Assembly: GCA_964537035.1 (NCBI GenBank)
Contig: CAZIAK010000020.1
Location: 1-64,000, forward strand
Reading direction: 5' to 3'
Length of the DNA: 64,000 nt
Source of the DNA: CAZIAK01 sp964537035
GTDB taxonomy: Bacteria > Planctomycetota > B15-G4
Shown here in pieces: positions 18,312 to 26,829 of the stretch. Both the position numbers and the translations under genes were made by a program. Position 1 is the first letter of the stretch. Every line of letters starts with the position of its first letter. The notes under the pieces are model-generated. The model was not told the DNA's origin. It did not search any database and was given only the letters and a program-made list of their open reading frames with translations.

Positions 18312-18824
18312 CTAGACGGGCCAGTGCTCGCTGCGGCAGCGCTTCGGCGAGAAGGGCGCCATCAGTTTGAAGAGGACGTAGAGCATGCGGATGCCGAAGC
18401 TGGGGCGCCCGGTCTCGACGACCGACTTCAGCGTGTTCACGATCATGGTGCCGCCCTGGGTCATCTGCTTGTCGGTGCGGGTTCCCGTGGGCAGATCCTC
18501 GATGGTCAAGGTGAACTGCACGCCGTCGCCCAACACCTCCAGGTCGTAGATCACCTTGCACTCAGGGTCATCGTAGTTGGTGAAGCGAAACGTGTGGGCG
18601 AAGCGCTTCATGGGGACGCACTCAAGGATCTCCCCCACCACGTTGGTGTACTTGCCGTCCGGCGTGCGCATGGCCAGGGCCGAACCTGCCTGCAGCTTGC
18701 CCACGTCCATACGTGAGTTGAAGAAGGCCGGGATCGGCGCGTCGGTTCGAGTGATCTCGTTCCAGACATCGGGCAGGCTGCCGTCGATCAGGACACGGAA
18801 CATGGAGGGTTTCGTTTCAGGCAC
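18312..18824 (-). CDS. AHSA1/SRPBCC-family protein paired with ArsR regulator
   Basis: 170 residues with the START-like (AHSA1, SRPBCC) fold pattern: FRVLIDGSLPDVWNEIT at the N-terminus, AHTFRF in the middle and a long C-terminal helix. Members bind hydrophobic ligands and are often encoded beside an ArsR repressor, as here. The GTG at 18824 overlaps the ArsR stop by 8 nt; an ATG at 18803, nearer the conserved core, is an equally good start. The two genes should be co-transcribed from the promoter at the operator near 19180. Confidence 0.88.
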   Translation of the reverse strand: MPETKPSMFRVLIDGSLPDVWNEITRTDAPIPAFFNSRMDVGKLQAGSALAMRTPDGKYTNVVGEILECVPMKRFAHTFRFTNYDDPECKVIYDLEVLGDGVQFTLTIEDLPTGTRTDKQMTQGGTMIVNTLKSVVETGRPSFGIRMLYVLFKLMAPFSPKRCRSEHWPV

Positions 18825-19170
18825 TCTTCTTGTCCTTGTTCTTGGCCGCGCGCTTCTCGACGCGAGACTTGATGTCTGTCATGTGGCCGCCCCAGAACGC
18901 GCCGTACTGGGTGGTCCAGCGGTCGTGCATGAGTTGCATGGGCACGGCGTTGAAGAACAAGTGGCGCACCCGACCCTGCTTGCGCGAGAGGACCAGGTCG
19001 GCCTCCTCCAACACGCGCACGTGCTTGAGCACTGCGATGCGGCTCACGTCGAAATGGGACGAGAGCTCTTTCATGCTCATGCCAGGCTCGGCCATGAGCA
19101 GGTCGAGCATTTTTCGCCGCCCTGAATGGGCGAGGGCCGCAAGGAGGCGATCTACCTGGTCTTCGTTCAT
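18817..19170 (-). CDS. ArsR/SmtB-family transcriptional regulator
   Basis: 117 residues. The winged helix-turn-helix is clear: ALAHSGRRKMLDLLM, MSMKELSSHFDVSRIAVLKHV and a wing with VLSRKQGRVRHLF. No Cys or His metal site of the ArsR/SmtB type is present, which fits the non-metal ArsR group that travels with AHSA1 proteins. The ATG at 19170 is preceded directly by the inverted repeat at 19173-19188, which is well placed for autorepression. Confidence 0.93.
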   Translation of the reverse strand: MNEDQVDRLLAALAHSGRRKMLDLLMAEPGMSMKELSSHFDVSRIAVLKHVRVLEEADLVLSRKQGRVRHLFFNAVPMQLMHDRWTTQYGAFWGGHMTDIKSRVEKRAAKNKDKKSA

Positions 19171-19172
19171 AA

Positions 19173-19188
19173 GTAACCACAAGGTTAC
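19173..19188. promoter_or_regulatory. Inverted-repeat operator in front of the ArsR gene
   Basis: GTAACC, four bases, GGTTAC: a perfect 6-4-6 inverted repeat ending 2 nt before the ArsR start codon on the minus strand. ArsR dimers bind such sites. Being this close to the start, it would block both transcription and ribosome loading. Confidence 0.7.
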
Positions 19189-19359
19189 CCAATGTCGACG
19201 ATCCGTCAACCTCTGGCTTGCTCCCCCAGGGCCGGCGGGCCTCGGATGCCAGGCCCTCTACGCCTCCGGCTCGCCACAGGTCGACTCACACGGGGGCCTG
19301 GCCCGGTTCTATGCTCAGGCCGCCGGCCGTCCACCGCAGTCACCTCGAGGTTTCGCCTC

Positions 19360-20700
19360 ATGATGCCCCCACGCTGCTCAGCCATGGCCGCGATCAGCGC
19401 CGTCCTCGCGGCCTGCCTGATACTCACCCACGCAACAGCGGGCCCCCTGACCGGCGACGCCACCAGCCTCTTCGCCGAGACCTTCGACACGCACTGGGAG
19501 CGGCTGCGGGACGACTACCCCTACTTTGAACTCTACGGAGTCGATTGGGACGCAGAGCGCGCCGAGCATCGGCCCCGGGCCCTCGCCGCCAAGGACCCCA
19601 CCGAGTTCGCCTGGGAGCTGGCGCGCCTGATCTCAGCGCTCCCCGACCCACACGTCGCGTTCATGCCGGCGATCGACACCATGAGGGGACTCTGGTCCAT
19701 CCCAGAGCTCGACACGTACATGATTGGCCAGCGCGTCTACGTGACCGATTGGCCTGAGAGTCAGCGCCCCGTGGCCCCCGCGTTGTTCGCTGATGCGCGC
19801 CACGCCTACCCCGAGATCGTCTCCGTGCGGGGCGAGGCACCTCAGGGGTCCGCCCAGATCCTGGCCGCGGGCCCCGTGGGCACGACGTTTAGCGTCCGTC
19901 TGCGCTGGCCCGACGGCAGTGAAGCCGATCACGAGCTTCAGCGCCCCCCTGAGTCGAACCTCCCGCCTCCGGACAAGCACTTCGGCGATCGCTGGCTGGT
20001 CACAGGTCGCGTCGGATCGATCGGCTATCTGCGCGTGCAGACCTTCGACCCCGAGCGCTGCACGCTGGGCCCGGACGGCAAGATGACCACCATGCTGCGA
20101 GCCGCCCTGGCAGAACTGAGCGACACGGACGGACTCATCCTCGACCTGCAGGGCAACGGCGGCGGGTTGGTCGCAGCCTCCGACCCGTTTCTGGGCAACC
20201 TCATTCATCGCACCCAGCGATACCGTTGGGGAAACTCAGCGGGCAAGACCCGGGTGATCCGACCCCGCAGCCCTCGCTACCGCGCGCCCATAGTCGCCCT
20301 GGTCGATGGGCGGAGCGCCAGCGGCGGCGAATGGGCCGCGCGCATCCTGAGGGACGCCGGACGGGCGACCGTCATCGGCGAGCGCACCGCCGGCGCCGAA
20401 GCGGCCGTGCAAACGTCCACCGGAGCGGACGGATCGGTGGTCCACTTCAGCGCCTGGCCCATGGTGGAACCCGGGGTGACACCCTTTCAGGGCACGGGGA
20501 TTGAGCTCGACCATGACCTGCCCCTGACCATCGACCAGGCCCGCACCCACGGCCTCGACAAAGCCCTCAAGCTGGTCCGCCGCGCACGACTCGCACGAGC
20601 CCTCAAGGTGCTCGGTGCCCCCGCCACCGACGTGGAGGCCCTGGTCTCCCTGGCAGAAAAAGGCGATGCACCCGCCGAGGCCAGTACCGTCATCCGTTGA
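19360..20700 (+). CDS. Secreted S41-family (tail-specific / C-terminal processing) peptidase
   Basis: 446 residues with a signal peptide (SAMAAISAVLAACLILTHATA). The C-terminal half has the S41 core: GLILDLQGNGGG, then VDGRSASGGEWAARIL with the candidate nucleophile Ser, then IGERTAGA. A PDZ domain, usual in CtpA-type enzymes, is not obvious, so it is closer to the PDZ-less S41 group. ATG at 19360 has GAGG about 9 nt upstream. It is divergent from the ArsR gene across 190 bp. Confidence 0.82.
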   Translation: MMPPRCSAMAAISAVLAACLILTHATAGPLTGDATSLFAETFDTHWERLRDDYPYFELYGVDWDAERAEHRPRALAAKDPTEFAWELARLISALPDPHVAFMPAIDTMRGLWSIPELDTYMIGQRVYVTDWPESQRPVAPALFADARHAYPEIVSVRGEAPQGSAQILAAGPVGTTFSVRLRWPDGSEADHELQRPPESNLPPPDKHFGDRWLVTGRVGSIGYLRVQTFDPERCTLGPDGKMTTMLRAALAELSDTDGLILDLQGNGGGLVAASDPFLGNLIHRTQRYRWGNSAGKTRVIRPRSPRYRAPIVALVDGRSASGGEWAARILRDAGRATVIGERTAGAEAAVQTSTGADGSVVHFSAWPMVEPGVTPFQGTGIELDHDLPLTIDQARTHGLDKALKLVRRARLARALKVLGAPATDVEALVSLAEKGDAPAEASTVIR

Positions 20701-20724
20701 AGCAGCGGGGCCAGAGCAGACAGA

Positions 20725-21186
20725 TCATAGGCCGCTGTCGAGCACCACCGTCATCGAGGAGCCGCCCAGCAGACTCTGGCCGGTCGCCGTGCTGAACCCT
20801 CCCGTGACGAAAACAGGCGCGCCTGTTCCGGGGGCCAATCCCAAGTCGGGCACCGGCAGATTCAGTTGAAGCTGGCCGGTCGCACCCAGGTTGGAGATGA
20901 GCACGAGCTGAGGCGTGGCACCGAGAAGGAACGCGCCGTTCAGACCGGGCACCAAGGCCTGCCCCTGGCTCGAGCCCAAGAAGAGGAACAGCGTGTCGCC
21001 AGGTTCACCGTCGACAGCCAGCTGCAGCGTGCCCAGTTCACGAACGGGCGATGACAGGGAGACCTCACGAAAGACGCCGGGAAGATCGAACAGCGTGCCG
21101 ACGGTGCCCAGGTCGGCGGGCAAGCCCGGAGCGCCGTCAAGGCAGCCACCGCCTCCGCTGCCCCCCCGCTGGCTGGTTGCGCACAT
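20725..21186 (-). CDS. Hypothetical beta-rich protein, possibly the remnant of a larger secreted protein
   Basis: 153 residues, rich in Gly, Leu, Val and Thr with alternating strand-like segments (LGTLQLAVDGEPGDTLFLFL, then LGATGQLQLNLPVPDLGL). It resembles the C-terminal beta module common at the ends of large secreted proteins in some Planctomycetota, and resembles in style the C-terminal half of the protein at 31575-32348. There is no signal peptide, and a stop codon lies two codons before the ATG, so this could be a truncated leftover. It follows kbl on the same strand after 30 nt. Confidence 0.5.
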   Translation of the reverse strand: MCATSQRGGSGGGGCLDGAPGLPADLGTVGTLFDLPGVFREVSLSSPVRELGTLQLAVDGEPGDTLFLFLGSSQGQALVPGLNGAFLLGATPQLVLISNLGATGQLQLNLPVPDLGLAPGTGAPVFVTGGFSTATGQSLLGGSSMTVVLDSGL

Positions 21187-21216
21187 TGATCATGCCCGTG
21201 ATGTCTGCCGTCTCGT

Positions 21217-22413
21217 TCAGCTCACCACGCCCAGCTCGCGGCCCACCGACCGGAACGCCGTGATGGCCCTGTCGACGTCGTCGCTGCTGTGGGCGGCAGA
21301 GAGCTGCACGCGAATACGGGCCTGCCCCTTGGGCACCACCGGGAACGAGAAGCCGATGACGTAGATGCCCTTCTGCAGCAGCGCCGCGGCCATGTCGGCT
21401 GCGAGGCGAGCATCACCCAGCATGATCGGCACGATGGGATGCACGCCCTCGGGGACATCGAAGCCCGCCGCCGCCATGCCGCTGCGAAAGCGCTGGGTGT
21501 TGTCATTGAGCTGAATGCGCAGGTCGTTGCTGCTGCTGATCAGCTCAAGAGCCACCTGCGAGGCCCCTACGATCATGGGCGCCAGCGAGTTGCTGAACAG
21601 ATACGGGCGGCTGCGCTGACGGAGCAGGTCGATCACCGGCTGACGGGCCACGGTGAAGCCGCCGCTGGCGCCGCCGAGCGCCTTGCCCAGGGTGCTGGTG
21701 ATGATGTCCACCCGGCCTTCGACCCCGCAGTGCTCGGCCGTGCCCCGGCCGTTCTCGCCGACGAAGCCCGTGGAGTGGCTGTCGTCCACAACCACCAGGG
21801 CGTCGTGGGCCTCGGCCAGATCGCAGATGTCTTTCAAATTGGCGATGTGTCCGTCCATGGAGAACACACCGTCGGTGACGATCATGCGCAGCCGGGCGCC
21901 CGCCGACTCGGTCAGACAACGCTCGAGGTCAGCCATGTCGCCGTGGTCGTAGCGGTAGCGCTGAGCCTTGCAGAGCCGCACGCCGTCGATGATCGAGGCG
22001 TGGTTCAGCGAGTCGGAGATGATCGCGTCGTCTTTGCCCAGCAGCACCTCGAAGAGGCCGCCGTTGGCGTCGAAACACGACGTGTAGAGGATCGTGTCAT
22101 CGAAGCCCAAGAACCTGGCGATGCTCTGCTCGAGCTCGCGATGGCGCGACTGGGTGCCGCAGATGAAGCGCACCGACGACAGCCCATAGCCCTGCTCGTC
22201 AAGGGCGCTGTGGGCGGCCGCCACCAGATCGGGATGGCTCGACAGTCCCAGATAGTTGTTGGCGCAGAAGTTCAGCACCTCGCCGCCGTCGGCCACCTGA
22301 ATGTGGGCGCCCTGGGGGCCCTGGATCTGGCGTTCGTGCTTGTAGGTGCCAGCCTCGCGCACGGCGTCGAGTTCGGCGTTGAGCGTATCGATGAACTTGC
22401 TGTTGCGACCCAC
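21217..22413 (-). CDS. kbl: Glycine C-acetyltransferase (2-amino-3-ketobutyrate CoA ligase)
   Basis: 398 residues, PLP-dependent alpha-oxoamine synthase fold. Marks include NFCANNYLGLSSHP, GLSSVRFICGTQ, the DDSHSTGFVG motif and the PLP lysine in STLGKALGGASGG. It converts 2-amino-3-ketobutyrate plus CoA to glycine plus acetyl-CoA, completing threonine breakdown with the dehydrogenase at 16509-17507. The GTG at 22413 (GGAG 8 nt upstream) matches the E. coli N-terminus; the TTG at 22431 has no ribosome-binding site. Confidence 0.95.
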   Translation of the reverse strand: MGRNSKFIDTLNAELDAVREAGTYKHERQIQGPQGAHIQVADGGEVLNFCANNYLGLSSHPDLVAAAHSALDEQGYGLSSVRFICGTQSRHRELEQSIARFLGFDDTILYTSCFDANGGLFEVLLGKDDAIISDSLNHASIIDGVRLCKAQRYRYDHGDMADLERCLTESAGARLRMIVTDGVFSMDGHIANLKDICDLAEAHDALVVVDDSHSTGFVGENGRGTAEHCGVEGRVDIITSTLGKALGGASGGFTVARQPVIDLLRQRSRPYLFSNSLAPMIVGASQVALELISSSNDLRIQLNDNTQRFRSGMAAAGFDVPEGVHPIVPIMLGDARLAADMAAALLQKGIYVIGFSFPVVPKGQARIRVQLSAAHSSDDVDRAITAFRSVGRELGVVS

Positions 22414-22499
22414 GATTTCGTCTCCGGACAAGGGCCGGTGATCATAGCGAGCGACCCACCGGGACGACAGCCGCAGCTCGGGGCGCTAGGCTGGGCTCC

Positions 22500-22889
22500 A
22501 TGACGTCTCGAAAATCATCGGCCAGCCGCTACGACAAGGACCTCCACGGCCCGGTCCGGGTGGTGGGCGAGGGGTTTCACGCACAGGTCTGGGCGATGGT
22601 CAGCCGCGTCCCCCGTGGGAGCGTCACCACCTACGGCGATGTGGCCGCTGCCCTGGGCCTGGCCTCCGTGGCCCGACAGGTCGGCTGGGCCCTGGCGGCC
22701 TTGCCCCCGGGACAAGACGACGTGCCCTGGCAGCGGGTGGTCAACGCCGCAGGGCAGATCAGCGAGCGGGGCCACGGCGCGCAGAGCACGGTCCAGGGCA
22801 AGCTGCTGGCCAGTGAAGGCGTGGAGGTCACGGACAAGGGCCGGGTGATCGAGTTCGCCGCCAAGCGCCACACGTTCGACGTGACCTGA
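22500..22889 (+). CDS. Alkyltransferase-like (ATL) DNA-damage sensor protein
   Basis: 129 residues, with the DNA-binding domain of O6-alkylguanine-DNA alkyltransferase (VPRGSVTTYGDVAAALG, then ARQVGWALA). The active-site PCHRV is replaced by PWQRV, so the acceptor Cys is Trp. This defines ATL proteins, which bind O6-alkylguanine without repairing it and hand it to nucleotide excision repair. It is divergent from kbl across 86 bp. No full-length alkyltransferase is seen in the window. Confidence 0.9.
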   Translation: MTSRKSSASRYDKDLHGPVRVVGEGFHAQVWAMVSRVPRGSVTTYGDVAAALGLASVARQVGWALAALPPGQDDVPWQRVVNAAGQISERGHGAQSTVQGKLLASEGVEVTDKGRVIEFAAKRHTFDVT

Positions 22890-23026
22890 GCTGAGGCCCA
22901 CACGCGGCGAGGCCAACCTGCCCCCGACGAGCCCCGAGGGCGCTGATCCTCCACCCAGCGAGCCCCGGATCCCCACGCCCTTGGGCTACAGTAGCCAGCC
23001 CCGTACCTCGCGTCGCGGAGTCTCCC

Positions 23027-25561
23027 ATGCGTCGATCTTGTCGAGCCTCACGGTCCACACGTGCCCTCGCCCTGCTGTTCTTCTTGTGCCTGAACGCAGC
23101 CGCGTCTGCCGACGAGTACACGAACGGGCAGTTTGGCTTCCGGCTCGATCTGGGGGACGACTGGACCCTCTCCGCAGACAACACGTCCGCGACGACCTTG
23201 CAGCTGACGTTCTCCGGGCAAGGCGACTTGCAGCGCTGCCAGTTGCAGATCCGGGTCTATCCCCCGGGCACCAAGACCGGCCCCGACGACATGCGCGACG
23301 CTGTGATGGCGACCATCGCTGCTACGGACGGCTACGACAACGCGCAGCTCGGCCAACGGGAGATCGCTGAACGGGACTGCCCCGACCTGCGCTGCGACAC
23401 CAGCGCCGCAGGGTTTCCTGGTGTGATGCGCCAGACCTACCTCGCCGAGAACGACTGGCTCTACGTGCTGCAGGACTTCTTCCCTGCGGATGACGCGAAG
23501 CAGATGACCAGAACCCTCGATCGCCTCTGGGCCACGTTCGGGTTCATCCCCCTCGACGATGCCGCCGCCGCGCAGCAGCGTCTGTTGGGCCTGGCAGGTC
23601 GGTGCGGCAGTGAGATCGACTGGGCCATGAACTGGTCCGAGGCAGCCGAGCGGGCCAGATCGCTGCAGCGCCCCGTGCTGGTGCATGCGCGCATGTACGG
23701 CGGCTTCTCGATCACCGACAGCACCATGTCCGGGCCGTTCATGGATCGAGACGTGGTCGCCATGATCAACTCCCGCTGCGTGCCCCTGGCCGTGACCAAG
23801 ACCGCCGGGCTGCCTTTCGCCCACACCGACGCCTACGGCCTGGGCCCCAACACCTTCGGCAGCTCATGCCTGCTGCTCTCTCCCGACGGCGACGTGCTCT
23901 GGGATGGCGTCTCTCCCGCAGACCCGCTGCTCATGGATGCACTGGCGAGCCTGGACAGCTGGCAAGGGACGCCCGTTGATGAGAGCGGCAGCGTCTTCGA
24001 TCGGGCTCAGGCCCACATGGTTCGGGGCGAACTCGAGCAGGTGGAGGCCCTGCTGCCCACGCCTACCACCGCCGAGGAGTTTCGTCTGCTCGCCGCCGTG
24101 CATCGCCGCCGGATGGAGGGGCCCGCTGCCCTGGCCGCGTTGTCGGCGGCGGCCGACGCCCCCGGCGCTGCCGCACTGCGACATGACCTGGACGTTGACC
24201 GGGCGGAGGTGCTGCTGGGCACAGGCGCGACGGACGCCGCAGACACGTTGGCCGCCACCTTGCTGGCCCGCTCACCAGCGCACGAGCGGGTGCCCGAACT
24301 GCTGCTGCTCAGAGCTGCAGTGGCCTTGTCCCGTGACGATCGCACGGGAGCAGAGGCCCTGCTGCGAACAGTCGTCGACGCACACCACGACACTCGCTGG
24401 GCCTGGCTGGCTGCGGCCACGTTGACGAGCACCGCCTGGGCCATGGAGAAGAGCGGACCCAGCGCCTGGCCCGACGCCCGACTCCTGGCGCAGCTGCGCT
24501 CGCCCGAGTTCGAAGAGCTGCCCGTGGAGCGCTGGCGGGTGGCAGAGGCTCAGGCCTTGCAGTGGTTGCTCGACGCGCAGAACGACGACGGCAGCTGGCC
24601 CTTGCCCTCGAACATCGGGCGCGCGCCGGACGATCCTCCCCACGACTTCGACCTGGCCGCGGCAGCCTTGGCCTGCTCGGCGTTGATCCCCCACCGGGAC
24701 GCCCCCGGGGCGAGGGTGGCGATCGACGGGGCGCTCACCTGGCTCATGGCTGCCTACCCTGCAGAGCGAGACGCCGAACCTGAAGTGGCCTTCATGGACT
24801 ACGCCGTCTGGAGCCGCTCGGCCATGCTGAACACCTTGGCCGACCTGGTGGACAACGGCCTCAAGACCAAGAGCGAGCTGCGCCCCATGGCGGCGAACCT
24901 GTACGACGAGCTCACCCAGCTGGCCAAACCCAAAGGAGGGTGGAGCTACTACCTCACCGGCGACGTGACCGCGGCCTCGCCCACGGCCCTGCAGTCCATG
25001 AGCTTCACCGACGCCTGGATCGTGCTGGCCTTGCAGCGGGCCACCGCGGCCGAGCTGATCGATGGAGACGAGCTCGAGCAGAGCGGCCTGGCCAGCCTCG
25101 ATCGCGGTCGCCTCGACGACGGCAGCTTCCTCTACATGGTGCCGTCAAACGGCAGCCCTCAGCACGGAGCACGGGGCGATTCTGGCGCCGCGGGCCGGGG
25201 GCCGGTCTGTTCACTGGCCATGCATCAGGCCGGGCGGCTGACCCTGCAAGATCTCCGTGACGCTCTGGACACGTTCATCGAGCACAAGGGCAGCTACACC
25301 CGGGAGAGGGGCAAGCACCTGATGCACGCCGGCGTGAATGGCCAGGGCTCCCACTATCTGCTCTTCGATTACGCCACCGCCGCCTGGACCGTGGCGGCCC
25401 TGCCAGCAGACGAGCGAGCACACTACGTGGCCCCGCTGCTCGAGATGGTGCTCAGCTCGAGGACCACCGCCGGGAGCTTCGTGGACAACCCGATCATCGG
25501 CGCGCCCAGCTCGACGAGCCTGGCCCTGCTGGCCTTCGCGGCGTTGCAACTCGAACCCTGA
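23027..25561 (+). CDS. Large exported protein: thioredoxin-like region plus alpha/alpha-toroid repeats
   Basis: 844 residues with a signal peptide (ALALLFFLCLNAAASA). Residues 25-180 resemble a small outer-layer domain. Residues 205-310 look thioredoxin-like (RPVLVHARMYGGF, then NTFGSSCLLLSPDGDVLWDG) but lack a CxxC. Residues 330-480 are helical TPR-like. The last 340 residues have prenyltransferase/squalene-cyclase-type repeats (ALQWLLDAQNDDGSWPLP, then LDRGRLDDGSFLYMVP, ending AALQLEP). No enzyme can be named. The architecture recalls the exported protein at 61462-63768, which also joins a thioredoxin-like region to helical repeats. Confidence 0.75.
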   Translation: MRRSCRASRSTRALALLFFLCLNAAASADEYTNGQFGFRLDLGDDWTLSADNTSATTLQLTFSGQGDLQRCQLQIRVYPPGTKTGPDDMRDAVMATIAATDGYDNAQLGQREIAERDCPDLRCDTSAAGFPGVMRQTYLAENDWLYVLQDFFPADDAKQMTRTLDRLWATFGFIPLDDAAAAQQRLLGLAGRCGSEIDWAMNWSEAAERARSLQRPVLVHARMYGGFSITDSTMSGPFMDRDVVAMINSRCVPLAVTKTAGLPFAHTDAYGLGPNTFGSSCLLLSPDGDVLWDGVSPADPLLMDALASLDSWQGTPVDESGSVFDRAQAHMVRGELEQVEALLPTPTTAEEFRLLAAVHRRRMEGPAALAALSAAADAPGAAALRHDLDVDRAEVLLGTGATDAADTLAATLLARSPAHERVPELLLLRAAVALSRDDRTGAEALLRTVVDAHHDTRWAWLAAATLTSTAWAMEKSGPSAWPDARLLAQLRSPEFEELPVERWRVAEAQALQWLLDAQNDDGSWPLPSNIGRAPDDPPHDFDLAAAALACSALIPHRDAPGARVAIDGALTWLMAAYPAERDAEPEVAFMDYAVWSRSAMLNTLADLVDNGLKTKSELRPMAANLYDELTQLAKPKGGWSYYLTGDVTAASPTALQSMSFTDAWIVLALQRATAAELIDGDELEQSGLASLDRGRLDDGSFLYMVPSNGSPQHGARGDSGAAGRGPVCSLAMHQAGRLTLQDLRDALDTFIEHKGSYTRERGKHLMHAGVNGQGSHYLLFDYATAAWTVAALPADERAHYVAPLLEMVLSSRTTAGSFVDNPIIGAPSSTSLALLAFAALQLEP

Positions 25562-25671
25562 GGGCAGGGGCAACGCATGACCGCAGCGGCAAGGCAACCC
25601 AGGCCGCTGCGCGCTGGCCCACGAAGACAGCACGCGACATCTGCGTAGACAAGCCCCGCCGATTCAGCCGC

Positions 25672-26829
25672 TCAGCTTCGAGACAGCAGGTTCAACAGTC
25701 GTGGCAACAGGACGCGGCCGCCAGGAGAGCGCAAGCTGGACAGAGGCGTTCTGCGCCAGCGGCCCAGCTTCTCCAGCAAGTAGTCCACCATCATGTCGTC
25801 CAGCGCCAGCTCAAGCGGGTAGCCGCCTCGGCCTTCATGCATGTCGACGAGCATGCGCATCAGGCCCACCGCTTTGAGCCGGTCAGTGAGCGCGGTGGCA
25901 GTGACGTCTGCGGGCACGTCTCCCAGCAGGGCTGACTCTGCCCCGGTCAGCTCGGTCACGATGTCGGCGATCTGGAAGCCCACGCACCTCGACCCAGTGA
26001 TCAACGGTGACAGGTGCAGCGCGCCGGCTGGTCGCAGAGCGGCGTCAGTCACCAGCTGCTCGCCGTGCTGCCCCGCATCGGTCTCCAGCTGTGGGCCGAG
26101 GCCCCCGGCGTCAGTCACCAGCTGCGGGCGACGCCCCCCTGCGTCTGCTGCCGCGGTCGTTCCGCCCGCCCCCCCCGCGGGTCGACAATGCAGCATCCAG
26201 TGGCCGGTGGCGTAGTCGCGGGGTTCGACGATCTCACCCAGGGCACCGCTGGCCATGTGCAGGGTCACGCGGCCCTTGTCGACCTCCCGGCCCTGCCGCC
26301 TGGCTCGCACGATGGTGTCGCACTGCAACAACGTGCGGGTCATGGCCAGACCGTGATAACGCCAGGCCGAGTGCTCGAAGACGACGCGCTGCGGTGCGCC
26401 CAGCAGGCCTGCAGACTGGGCGGCGGTCAGCGTCTCCACCCAGGGCAGGGTCGACGTATCCTCGGAGACGAACACGGACTGAAAGGCGTCAAAGAGCGAG
26501 TGGGCACCCAGCTGTTTGAACAGCAACACGGGCGTCTCGATGAGCAACTGCACCTTGCGGGGATCACAACCCACCAGCCGGCGCAGTACCGAGGGCACGG
26601 CGTGCTTGGCCACACAGAGGTAGACCAGGTCGACCCCGTCGAGGCGAGCCTTGCTGAGCGTGTCAAAGCTCTCGGTCTGGTACGGCACGCCACGGGCATC
26701 GATGGTCTTCTCGCTGCGGGCGAAGACCCCGTCGACAACCCAGCGCTCGGGCAAGGCAGCCACCGCGGGCAGGATCGTCTCTCGCACGCGCTGCCCCGCG
26801 CCCAAGATCAACAAGCGGCGGACGCTCAT
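25672..26829 (-). CDS. Gfo/Idh/MocA-like oxidoreductase with an inserted 11-residue tandem repeat
   Basis: 385 residues. The N-terminus has a Rossmann pattern (RRLLILGAGQRVRETILPA) and a following fold like Gfo/Idh/MocA dehydrogenases (VDLVYLCVAKHAVPSVLRRL, then LLIETPVLL). Around residues 225-265 the conserved fold is interrupted by three exact-length 11-residue repeats of the type TDAGxxxxQLx. The ATG overlaps the stop of the GMC oxidoreductase gene (ATGA), so the two are coupled and may act in one pathway. Substrate unknown; the N-terminal glycine motif is degenerate (GAGQRV) compared with GxGxxG. Confidence 0.72.
   Translation of the reverse strand: MSVRRLLILGAGQRVRETILPAVAALPERWVVDGVFARSEKTIDARGVPYQTESFDTLSKARLDGVDLVYLCVAKHAVPSVLRRLVGCDPRKVQLLIETPVLLFKQLGAHSLFDAFQSVFVSEDTSTLPWVETLTAAQSAGLLGAPQRVVFEHSAWRYHGLAMTRTLLQCDTIVRARRQGREVDKGRVTLHMASGALGEIVEPRDYATGHWMLHCRPAGGAGGTTAAADAGGRRPQLVTDAGGLGPQLETDAGQHGEQLVTDAALRPAGALHLSPLITGSRCVGFQIADIVTELTGAESALLGDVPADVTATALTDRLKAVGLMRMLVDMHEGRGGYPLELALDDMMVDYLLEKLGRWRRTPLSSLRSPGGRVLLPRLLNLLSRS
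26042..26140. repeat. 33-bp tandem repeat, three copies plus a partial fourth, inside a coding region
   Basis: Units begin at 26042, 26075 and 26108, with a partial copy from 26141, an exact 33-bp period that keeps the reading frame. Each unit opens with gcgtcagtcaccagctg or a close variant. It encodes an 11-residue repeat in the Gfo/Idh-like protein. Confidence 0.9.
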
